Positions 37,967-45,154 of a stretch of 64,000 nucleotides of DNA are shown here, in pieces. This DNA comes from CAZIOH01 sp964540815 (GTDB lineage: Bacteria; Myxococcota_A; Polyangia; Fen-1088). Position 1 is the first letter of the stretch. Each line of letters starts with the position of its first letter. Where the stretch lies: NCBI GenBank assembly GCA_964540815.1, contig CAZIOH010000023.1, forward strand, positions 1 to 64,000, in the 5' to 3' direction. A model generated the notes under the pieces. That model was not told where the DNA came from, searched no databases, and saw only the letters and a program-made list of their open reading frames with translations. Made by a program: the position numbers and the translations under genes.

Positions 37967-39832
37967 ATGAAAACGAATCTGCTCCTGTCCCGAGACCGTC
38001 CCTCCTGCGACGGAGCGCGAGGCAACGCAACCTGCCTTCGCGAGCGCGCGCGCTGCCGCCTCTCGACGGTGTCGGCGATGGTCGTGCTGGCGGCCTCGCT
38101 CGCGGGATCGGCGGGCCGGGTGCAGGCAGCCGACGCCGAGCCAGCGGGAGCCGCGCTCCTGCCGGACCAGCCGGCCAAGCCCAAGGGCCCCGTCGGCGGT
38201 GGCGTGGGACTGTCTCCCAACACCCCGCAGCTCGGCGGTGGCACCAACCTCACCGAGAAGGAGGCGGAGTCCCTCACGCCGACCGTCAGCGCGGGCTCGG
38301 CGGACGAGTGGAAGTTCAGCTTCCATGGCTACCTGCGCGGCCCCATGCGGGTGAGCTTCGGGCCGCCCACGACGTCGAGCGAGATTCTGGGACAGGCCCC
38401 GACTCCGGTCACCTCTGGCACGCAGCTGCACAGCGTGCCGCGTGTCCCTGGCTCCAGCTACATCGACTGGCAGTACACCAACACCATCCCGGGACCTTGG
38501 TCGCAGCTCAACTTCTCCTACGGCAACTCCCGGGCGATGATGACCGTGATCGTGGATGGCTACTCCCAGACCTCGGGCGGCTACCGCGACCTTCAGGCGC
38601 AGCAGGGCATCGATCAGGCCTTCATCACCCTCAACTTCCCCGAGGCCCTCGGACGCTTCGGGGGCCTGGTGTGGAACGTCGGGACCTTCCAGAACCGCTA
38701 TGGTACCGCCGGCAAGTACGACGGCGGCATGTACGAGACCTACGTCTTCGGCCGCACGCACGTCTCCGGCATCACCGGGACGGCGAACATCGACACCGGC
38801 AGCGAGTGGGGGCTCAGCACCGAGGCCGGCATCGGATCGAAGATCGAGATCATCCCCTTCACCAACAACCAGCTCTACCAGCTGGCGAAGTCTGCTCCTC
38901 TGGCCATGCCCGGTATGCCCTGGGCCGACCCCGTCTCCCGCACGAACCGCGAGCTGGAGTACCTCCCGACGTCGGGGCCCACGCCGCAGGGCTCCACCTT
39001 CCTCGCGCACGGCCACGTGGGCCTGGCGAGCAAGATGTGGAGCTTCGGGGCGCACCTCCTTTACACCTGGACCCCGGACGACAACTGGGACATGCAAAAT
39101 TCGAACATCAAGAACGTCACGGACAAGACCCCGCGCGCCATGGGGCCGACCACGGGTAGCCTGCTCATCGCCGGGGGCGAGGTCCGCCTCAACGGTGGGT
39201 ACTGGGGCGACGGCTACGTCGGCTTCTCGCACATGGACGCCAAGAACATCAACGCGCTGGCCGACTCGGTCGAGGTCCTGAACTCGAACAGCGGCTGGTC
39301 GATGAAGCAGAGCTACTTCGGCCGGAACTACAACTTCCACACCGGCGAATACCTCGGGCCGCAGAACGAGTCCGGCAAGATCGACACCGTGTCGGCGCAG
39401 TACACCTTCAGCTTCGGCGGCTGGGCCCGTCGGCCGGCCGCCTTCTGGGGCGACGGCCCGGATCTGGCGGTCACGCTGTTCGGGATGTTCACCATGGTCA
39501 ACAGCCCGCCTCTGAACTCCCACACCATGACCACCAAGAAGCTCAAGTTCGGCGCCGACCTCATCTACACCCCGCTCGACTGGTTCGGCATCGGCGGGCG
39601 CTTCGACGTGGTCGAGCCCGATCTCGACGCGGTGGAGTTCGGCAGCCAGGCCAACTTCAAGATCTTCTCACCGCGTCTGGTCTTCAAGACGGCCTTCGTG
39701 ACCCACGAGGCCATCACCGTGATGTACCAGCACTACTTCCTCGGCTCGGAAGCCTACCCGGTCTTCCCGTACGAGTGGGTGGCCAAGGCCGATCCGGACG
39801 TGCTGGCCATCTCGGGCACGATGTGGTGGTAG
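37967..39832 (+). CDS. Outer-membrane beta-barrel protein (porin-like)
   Basis: 621 aa from ATG 37967; a signal peptide precedes AADAEPAG near residue 55. After a linker (about residues 55-115) the protein shows alternating aromatic/hydrophobic strands: SYIDWQYTNTI, SQLNFSYGNSRAMMTVIVDGYS, SFGAHLLYTW, SAQYTFSFGGWARR and TVMYQHYFLG. It ends in ISGTMWW, a terminal aromatic as in many outer-membrane barrels. This is consistent with a large barrel transporting oligosaccharides. Its stop overlaps the next gene's start, so it is translationally coupled to the GH8 enzyme. Confidence 0.75.
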   Translation: MKTNLLLSRDRPSCDGARGNATCLRERARCRLSTVSAMVVLAASLAGSAGRVQAADAEPAGAALLPDQPAKPKGPVGGGVGLSPNTPQLGGGTNLTEKEAESLTPTVSAGSADEWKFSFHGYLRGPMRVSFGPPTTSSEILGQAPTPVTSGTQLHSVPRVPGSSYIDWQYTNTIPGPWSQLNFSYGNSRAMMTVIVDGYSQTSGGYRDLQAQQGIDQAFITLNFPEALGRFGGLVWNVGTFQNRYGTAGKYDGGMYETYVFGRTHVSGITGTANIDTGSEWGLSTEAGIGSKIEIIPFTNNQLYQLAKSAPLAMPGMPWADPVSRTNRELEYLPTSGPTPQGSTFLAHGHVGLASKMWSFGAHLLYTWTPDDNWDMQNSNIKNVTDKTPRAMGPTTGSLLIAGGEVRLNGGYWGDGYVGFSHMDAKNINALADSVEVLNSNSGWSMKQSYFGRNYNFHTGEYLGPQNESGKIDTVSAQYTFSFGGWARRPAAFWGDGPDLAVTLFGMFTMVNSPPLNSHTMTTKKLKFGADLIYTPLDWFGIGGRFDVVEPDLDAVEFGSQANFKIFSPRLVFKTAFVTHEAITVMYQHYFLGSEAYPVFPYEWVAKADPDVLAISGTMWW

Positions 39833-41106
39833 CCCGCCGCCGCGGTCGCGGGCCCGCCGCTCTCATCGCGCTCGCAGCCTGTAGTCTGGTCGCGGCGTGC
39901 GCCGCCAATCCCAAGATGATGGGGGGTGGCTCTGGTGGCGCCGCCCCCGCAGGGACCGGAGGCGCCGCCCCGTCGAGCGGCACCGGCGGCGCGGGCGTCC
40001 CCCCGGGCACCGGCGGCGCGGGAACCACGTTGCTCCTCGGGATGGGCGGCCACCCGTTCCCGCAGAACAAGAAGCCAGGAAGCTGCATGCTCACCACCGT
40101 GGCCAACGCCTCGGGCGACGTGCAGGCCGCCTACAACGCCTGGAAGTCCACCTACGTCACCTCCTCGGGGGCCGGCGGTGGCCTGCGGGTCCGGCGCAAC
40201 AACAACAGCGACGATACCGTCTCCGAGGGCATCGGCTACGGCATGATCGCCGCGGTCTACATGGGCGATCGCGCGACCTTCGACGGCCTGTGGACCTACG
40301 GCCAGTCCCACTTCGACGCCCACGGCCTCATGAACTGGCAGATCTCGTCGGGCGGCGGCATCCTGCAGATGGGCTCCGCCAGCGACGGCGATCTCGACAT
40401 GGCCTGGGCCCTCATCATGGCCTCGGAGCAATGGTCCCAGACCGCGTACCTCGACGCCGCCAAGAAGCTGATCTTCGCCATTCGGACCTACTCGCTCGGC
40501 TCGGACGGCTTGCTCCGGCCCGGAGACAACTGGGGTGCGACGACGATGGTCAACATCAGCTACTTTGCCCCTGCCTACTTCCGCGTGTTCGCGACGGCAA
40601 CGGACGACACGTACTGGTCGACGACCGTTCTCAAGCGGAACTACGATGCCCTCGACGCGATCTCAGGCACCGATGGTCTCGTCCCCGACTGGACGACCAA
40701 CACGTATAGCCTCAACCAGGGTCTGCTCATGGGCAAGTTCGATTCGGGAACCTACAGCTACGACGCCTGTCGGACGCCCTGGCGGATCGCCCTCGACTAC
40801 TGCTTCAACGACGAGCCGCGCGCGAAAGCCTACCTCATGAAGGTCGGGGCCTTCTTCAACGGGGTCGGGGCGAACAACATCGCCGACGGCTACACCCTGA
40901 GCGGAACCTCGAAGGGCAGCGGCGACAAGAACATGGCCTTCATCGGCACCGCGGGAGCCGCGGCCATGGAGGGCTTCCCGACGCTGCTCGACGGCGCATT
41001 CAACTACGGCGTCAGCAACACGGCCAACGACTACTTCAAGGACACCCTGCGGGTCCTCACCATGCAGATGATGTCCGGAAACTTCCTCGACTACACCAAG
41101 CCCTGA
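39823..41106 (+). CDS. Glycoside hydrolase family 8 lipoprotein (endo-beta-1,4-glucanase type) 1
   Basis: 427 aa starting at GTG 39823 (GTG 39826 also possible), overlapping the barrel stop by 10 bp. A lipoprotein signal (LAACSLVAACAAN) precedes a Gly/Ala/Thr linker of about 45 residues. The GH8 domain follows: proton-donor Glu in DTVSEGIGYGM, Asp in ASDGDLDMAWAL, and the base-region motif YDACRTPWRIALDY. The alpha-toroid aromatic GDNWG and FAPAYFRVF blocks are also present. These match the CelA Glu95/Asp152/Asp278 positions. The likely substrate is cellulose or another beta-1,4 (or mixed-linkage) glucan; xylanase and chitosanase activities also occur in GH8. Confidence 0.92.
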   Translation: MVVARRRGRGPAALIALAACSLVAACAANPKMMGGGSGGAAPAGTGGAAPSSGTGGAGVPPGTGGAGTTLLLGMGGHPFPQNKKPGSCMLTTVANASGDVQAAYNAWKSTYVTSSGAGGGLRVRRNNNSDDTVSEGIGYGMIAAVYMGDRATFDGLWTYGQSHFDAHGLMNWQISSGGGILQMGSASDGDLDMAWALIMASEQWSQTAYLDAAKKLIFAIRTYSLGSDGLLRPGDNWGATTMVNISYFAPAYFRVFATATDDTYWSTTVLKRNYDALDAISGTDGLVPDWTTNTYSLNQGLLMGKFDSGTYSYDACRTPWRIALDYCFNDEPRAKAYLMKVGAFFNGVGANNIADGYTLSGTSKGSGDKNMAFIGTAGAAAMEGFPTLLDGAFNYGVSNTANDYFKDTLRVLTMQMMSGNFLDYTKP

Positions 41107-41132
41107 GGCGGAACCCCGGCCCCCAAAGACGA

Positions 41133-41167
41133 AAGGCCCAATGCCGATGGTCTGGCAGTGGGCCCTT
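41133..41167. terminator. Bidirectional transcription terminator hairpin
   Basis: Arms AAGGCCCAATGCC (41133-41145) and GGCAGTGGGCCCTT (41154-41167) are complementary except for one A/G mismatch, with an 8-nt loop. It sits between convergent genes that end at 41106 and 41193. Confidence 0.55.
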
Positions 41168-41192
41168 CCAGGGAGACGGGCGAGCGCGGATG

Positions 41193-41981
41193 CTACATCA
41201 GCATCTTGAGGTTGCTGATGCAGAAGCTGTAGGAGCCGCCAGCCGAGAGGGTGGTCGGGACGTGGAACTGGATGCTCTCGATGTGGGCCGGGGTGAACAT
41301 GTGGCCCATCGGCCCTGCGATGGCCGACCACAGGACGGTGTTCGTGCCCTTCATGACCGGCGAGTTGGGATAAGAAGCGGTTGCTCCCCAGTAGTCTCCT
41401 CCCGCGGTTCCGGCGTCGGTCGCCGCCGACGGGAACTCGACGCGCAGACCAGGTCCTGGAACCGTGTCGATGTCGAACGAGATCCCCTTGAGCTTGCTGG
41501 CGTCGAACTCTCCCTTGGTACTGAGCGCACCTCCCGAGGAGGCGAGGTCGAGGCCGATGCCGGCTCCCCACATGTTCGAGTAGTCGGGGGGCGTTCCGAT
41601 GACCATCTCGACCGAGCCAGCCGTGCACATGACCCCACCCGTGTTGGGGAAGCCGGTGGCGCTGGCGGGTGGCATGGTGATCATCGAGCATTCGGAGGCC
41701 ATGTGCTTGCCGGTCCCGGTGCAGCTGGCGACGCCGGTTGCATCGCTGTACGTGTACCAGGCCCCCTGGACGCCCAGGGTGTTCGACGCCTTGTCGACCC
41801 AGCCGGTCATATCGGGCGTCAAAGCCACCCCGACCGCCGAGGACGAGCTGCCACCGGTGCCGGTCTGGGAACCGCTCGATCCTCCAGTACCAGATTTTGC
41901 GGGCGTATCAGAGGAACAGGCCGCCACGGCCAGGGTCGATGCGCACAAAGCTAGAAGAATAACGGTGGAGCCATTTTTCAT
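41193..41981 (-). CDS. Surface lipoprotein with carbohydrate-binding-like domain 2
   Basis: 262 aa from ATG 41981 (MKNGSTVILL). The signal ends VAACSSDTP, a lipobox, followed by a Ser/Gly/Thr linker. The mature domain shares its core with the protein at 36875-37606: GEFDASKLKGISFDID against YDASKYEGVTF, and a C-terminal segment that closes the jelly-roll. An N-terminal Cys pair (ASCTGTG, ECSMI) could form a disulfide. A glycan-binding role fits the GH8 genes on both sides. It is divergent from the second GH8 gene. Confidence 0.7.
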   Translation of the reverse strand: MKNGSTVILLALCASTLAVAACSSDTPAKSGTGGSSGSQTGTGGSSSSAVGVALTPDMTGWVDKASNTLGVQGAWYTYSDATGVASCTGTGKHMASECSMITMPPASATGFPNTGGVMCTAGSVEMVIGTPPDYSNMWGAGIGLDLASSGGALSTKGEFDASKLKGISFDIDTVPGPGLRVEFPSAATDAGTAGGDYWGATASYPNSPVMKGTNTVLWSAIAGPMGHMFTPAHIESIQFHVPTTLSAGGSYSFCISNLKMLM

Positions 41982-42148
41982 TGAACCAGTCCTCACTTCA
42001 TTGGGGGGTGGAAAGAACGGGCAGGCATGGAAGACTTCCGCCCGCCGCGTCGTTTTTCCGGCGCGATTCCGGCTAGTATCCGCACCGCAATTCCCACCGT
42101 CAAGGTCGTGCTCCGAATGGGACGGAACACCGGCCCCCCGATGGTATC

Positions 42149-43525
42149 GTGAGAGCCTTGCGCCCCCCCCCAACGCGATCTCTCGTCTCGACCCAGCCGT
42201 TGCCATCCGCCAAAGGCCGAGCTCCCTACGTCGTCATCGGCCTCGTCGGCCTGATCTTTTCCTGCGCCAAGGATCCCGCGTCCGGGGCTCCGGGGGGAAC
42301 GGGGCAGCCGACCGGCTCTGGTGGCGCGTCGATGACGGGCTCAGGGGGCGCGACCGGCACCGGCGGAGCGATGGCCTCCGCCTCCGGTGGAACGACCGTC
42401 ACGAAGGCGCCAGGCTCCTATGCCTTCAACAGCGCTGGAGCCAAGTACCCCTTTCCGCAGGGGCACCTCTTCGCCAACTGCACGTATCCGCCGTACGACA
42501 CGGACACCATGGCGACCATGTACCTCAACTGGAAAGCCAAGTTCTTTCAGCCCCAGGGGCAGACGGGCAGGGTGATTCGCCCTGAAAACGCCAACGACAC
42601 CGTGTCCGAGGGGATCGGATACGGGATGGTGATCGGCGTGTACATGAATGACCGCCCCATGTTCGATGCGCTGTGGGCCTACGCACAGAGCAAGTTCGAT
42701 GGCAGCGGGCTCATGAACTGGCAGATCGGCGCTGGCGGCAACGTGATCGGCAACGGTAGCGCCACCGACGGTGACGAGGACATGGCCTGGGCGCTGCTGC
42801 AGGCCGCTACACAGTGGGGTGGTGGCACCTACAAGACCGACGCCGTCAAGCTCATCGAGAACATCTGGAGCAAGGAGATCGACCAGGGCGGCGGGAACGT
42901 CCTCAAGCCGGGCGAGAACTTCGGCGGCTCCGGTCAGACCGACCCTTCGTACTTCGCACCGGCGTACTACCGCGTCTTCGCCAAGGTCACCAGCCACGAC
43001 TGGATGGCGGTCGTGGATTCGAGCTACACGATCCTGCAAAAGGCCAGCGGAGCCTATGGGCTGGTCCCGAACTGGTCCAACGCCTCCGGTGCCGGGGTCA
43101 ACGGCCCCAACAATGACACCACAGGGCCGATCTTCGGATTCGACGCGTCGCGAACGCCGTGGCGGATCGCCCACGACTACTGTGAGAACGGCGAGCCCCG
43201 CGCCAAGGCCTACCTCGACAAGCTCACGGCCTTCTTCGCGGGCAAGGTGACCAGCCTGGCGACCCTCGGAGCGCTCAAGGCGACCTACACCACGGCGGGG
43301 GCCGACGGGACTGGCTCGGCGGGCATGTCACTGCTTGGCCCGGCCGGGGTCGGTGCGATGGTGGGGGGCCACGCGGACTTCACGGGTTACGTGTACCAGG
43401 CTCTGGATTTGCTGAGCACCGATCCATCCAAGATGAGCATCAATGGCCTCTACACCTACTACCACGCGTCGTGGGGGGTGCTCTCGATGCTGGCGATGTC
43501 GGGGAACTTCTGGAACCTGCCCTGA
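42149..43525 (+). CDS. Glycoside hydrolase family 8 lipoprotein 2
   Basis: 458 aa from GTG 42149. Signal and lipobox (IGLVGLIFSCAKD) precede a Gly/Ser/Thr-rich linker. GH8 motifs: DTVSEGIGYGM with catalytic Glu, ATDGDEDMAWALL, TDPSYFAPAYYRVF, FGFDASRTPWRIAHDY. It differs from paralog 1 by DGDED instead of DGDLD, longer loops (GVNGPNNDTTG), and an extra C-terminal stretch. The two enzymes probably act on the same or related beta-glucans. It has its own upstream region and is not coupled to the lipoprotein. Confidence 0.92.
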   Translation: MRALRPPPTRSLVSTQPLPSAKGRAPYVVIGLVGLIFSCAKDPASGAPGGTGQPTGSGGASMTGSGGATGTGGAMASASGGTTVTKAPGSYAFNSAGAKYPFPQGHLFANCTYPPYDTDTMATMYLNWKAKFFQPQGQTGRVIRPENANDTVSEGIGYGMVIGVYMNDRPMFDALWAYAQSKFDGSGLMNWQIGAGGNVIGNGSATDGDEDMAWALLQAATQWGGGTYKTDAVKLIENIWSKEIDQGGGNVLKPGENFGGSGQTDPSYFAPAYYRVFAKVTSHDWMAVVDSSYTILQKASGAYGLVPNWSNASGAGVNGPNNDTTGPIFGFDASRTPWRIAHDYCENGEPRAKAYLDKLTAFFAGKVTSLATLGALKATYTTAGADGTGSAGMSLLGPAGVGAMVGGHADFTGYVYQALDLLSTDPSKMSINGLYTYYHASWGVLSMLAMSGNFWNLP

Positions 43526-43549
43526 GGGACCGCCTCACCGCTCGGGGGC

Positions 43550-44356
43550 CTAATCGTCGTTGACGGTGAGATCGATGGTGGCGCCGGGCACGAGGGGCGC
43601 CTCCGCCGGGGGGCTCTGGTCGAGGACGATGCCGCTCGGGCGGTCGCCGTCCACCAGGTACTGGATCTTGCCCACCTTGAAGCCGGCCTGGGCGATGGCC
43701 TCCCGGGCCGCGCGCAGGCGGAGCCCGGCCACCTTGGGCGTGGGCCTCGGAGGGACACCGGCCGCGACCAGGAGCGCGACGGTCGACTGCGCCGCCACCG
43801 AGGACCCCTCGGCCGGTGTCGTTCCGACCACGAGGCCCGGGGCCACCCCGTCGCTCGCCACCACGGTGGTTGGTCCGGCCACCAGGTCGGCGCCGGCGAG
43901 GGCGCGGGTCGCGTCTTCGACCTTCAGTCCGGTCAGCTTCGGAACGCGCGCGCCGCGCGCTCCGAGCGACAGGAACACCTGGACCGCATCTCCCCGGTGC
44001 ATCTGAGAGCCCGGAAGGGGAGCCTGCTCGCCGACCGTTCCGGCGGCGCGCTTTGGATTGAAGCGCTCACCCCCGAGGACCAGCAGCAGGCCGCGCGCGT
44101 TGAGCGCCGTCCGCGCCTCCCCCGGGGGAAGTCCCAGCACGGAGGGGACCTCGGCCACGACGCCCGGATCGACCCCGGCTGCGAGCTGCCCCGCGCCACC
44201 GGCCGTCCAGGCGGCGGTGGCCCCGGGCAGGGCGCCCCGGTGGTCGAGGGCGCGCAGGCCGAAGAACAGCGCCGCCGTCGTCAAGGCCGACACCAGAACA
44301 GCGACCGGGAGGGGGGATCTGGGGGGCGGCAGGTACAGATCGTCGTCGTCGGACAC
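43550..44356 (-). CDS. Membrane-anchored PASTA-repeat protein
   Basis: 268 aa: a short acidic N-terminus (SDDDDLYLPP), one hydrophobic helix (LPVAVLVSALTTAALFFGL), then three PASTA domains of about 65 residues (VPSVLGL, VPKLTGL and PKVAGL openings, each ending G-x-x-VxLxV). PASTA domains bind peptidoglycan fragments or beta-lactams in kinases and PBPs, but here there is no kinase or transpeptidase domain. A role in cell-wall sensing or division is inferred. The upstream palindrome at 44381-44394 may be its operator. Confidence 0.88.
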   Translation of the reverse strand: MSDDDDLYLPPPRSPLPVAVLVSALTTAALFFGLRALDHRGALPGATAAWTAGGAGQLAAGVDPGVVAEVPSVLGLPPGEARTALNARGLLLVLGGERFNPKRAAGTVGEQAPLPGSQMHRGDAVQVFLSLGARGARVPKLTGLKVEDATRALAGADLVAGPTTVVASDGVAPGLVVGTTPAEGSSVAAQSTVALLVAAGVPPRPTPKVAGLRLRAAREAIAQAGFKVGKIQYLVDGDRPSGIVLDQSPPAEAPLVPGATIDLTVNDD

Positions 44357-44380
44357 GCCCCGAATCTAACCCCGCCCGGG

Positions 44381-44394
44381 CGGTTTCGAAACCG
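44381..44394. promoter_or_regulatory. Perfect 14-bp palindrome CGGTTTCGAAACCG
   Basis: A perfect inverted repeat in the gap between vapC and the PASTA gene, 25 bp upstream of the latter's start. It may be a regulator binding site. No protein is identified. Confidence 0.4.
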
Positions 44395-44417
44395 AAGCAG
44401 CTCGACCGAACCTGTGC

Positions 44418-44846
44418 TCAGTCCAGGGGATGACGGCAGCGAAGACCGGGAAAACGGGCGAAGTCCTTGTCGACGGTCACCCAGTCGCTGCCGCTCTCGA
44501 TCGCGAGAGCGGCAAGGTAGGCGTCCGGAACGAGGTTGCCACGAACGCCCGTCAAGCGGCACAGCCCGGTGAAGATGTCGAAGTGGCGCGGACCGGGCGC
44601 CACGACGATGGCGTTCGGGACACCCCGGATCACTTCGACGAACCGAAGGGCGTCCGCCATGGGGGTGGGGGTCTTGAACACCGATGGATGCGTGACGACG
44701 CGCAAGAAGCCCGACAACACCAGGTCGGCCAGGCCAAAGGCTGCATCTCCGTTCACCGTCGTGTCCAGCCACGCCCGATACCGGGCGTGATCCCCGGCAT
44801 CGGCGCGGAACGAATAGACCAGGACGTTGACGTCAGGCAGGACCAC
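44418..44846 (-). CDS. vapC: VapC-type PIN-domain ribonuclease toxin
   Basis: 142-aa toxin; cleaves RNA, and is neutralised by VapB. PIN acidic residues are visible: LPDVNVLVYSF (first Asp), DLVLSGFLRV, VPDAYLAALA and VTVDKDFARF. It overlaps the antitoxin by 14 bp. The RNA target is unknown. Confidence 0.93.
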   Translation of the reverse strand: MVLPDVNVLVYSFRADAGDHARYRAWLDTTVNGDAAFGLADLVLSGFLRVVTHPSVFKTPTPMADALRFVEVIRGVPNAIVVAPGPRHFDIFTGLCRLTGVRGNLVPDAYLAALAIESGSDWVTVDKDFARFPGLRCRHPLD

Positions 44847-45084
44847 GACCGCCGTCCATCAGGTCGAGCAACTTGGCCGTGCTGTCCAGATTCACCCCTG
44901 ACCGAAGGCCGTCGCCCCGGAAAGTCGGCAACCGAACCCGGCCCCTTCGCTTGGGTTTCGCCTCGCGTGCCAGTGTTTCCCGCAAGGACGCCTCGATGAC
45001 CGCGGTCAGGGTTCGGCCCGACTCGACCGCGAGCCGCTTCACGTCCGCCATCAGACCTTCGTCGAGACGAACGGTCGTACGCAT
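44833..45084 (-). CDS. vapB: VapB-type ribbon-helix-helix antitoxin
   Basis: 83 aa from ATG 45084; the longer frame upstream (to 45282) is antisense-like and lacks a good start. The N-terminus MRTTVRLDEGLMADVKRLAVESGRTLTAVIE is a ribbon-helix-helix DNA-binding fold. The basic middle (PKRRGRVRLP) and the C-terminal acidic DLMDGG segment probably wrap the toxin. It overlaps vapC, so the operon is autoregulated through the palindrome at 45098-45123. Confidence 0.92.
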   Translation of the reverse strand: MRTTVRLDEGLMADVKRLAVESGRTLTAVIEASLRETLAREAKPKRRGRVRLPTFRGDGLRSGVNLDSTAKLLDLMDGGRGPA

Positions 45085-45097
45085 CGTTGAATCCTGC

Positions 45098-45123
45098 GCG
45101 ATTGACATAAGTATGTCAATCGC
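45098..45123. promoter_or_regulatory. vapBC operator palindrome
   Basis: A perfect 12-bp inverted repeat, half-site GCGATTGACATA, with a 2-bp spacer (AG). It is 13 bp upstream of the vapB ATG, AT-rich in a GC-rich context, and contains TTGACA on both strands. This is the expected position for RHH autoregulation. Confidence 0.7.
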
Positions 45124-45154
45124 CCTGGCTGTCCCACCTGATGAGGCGGCGCCT

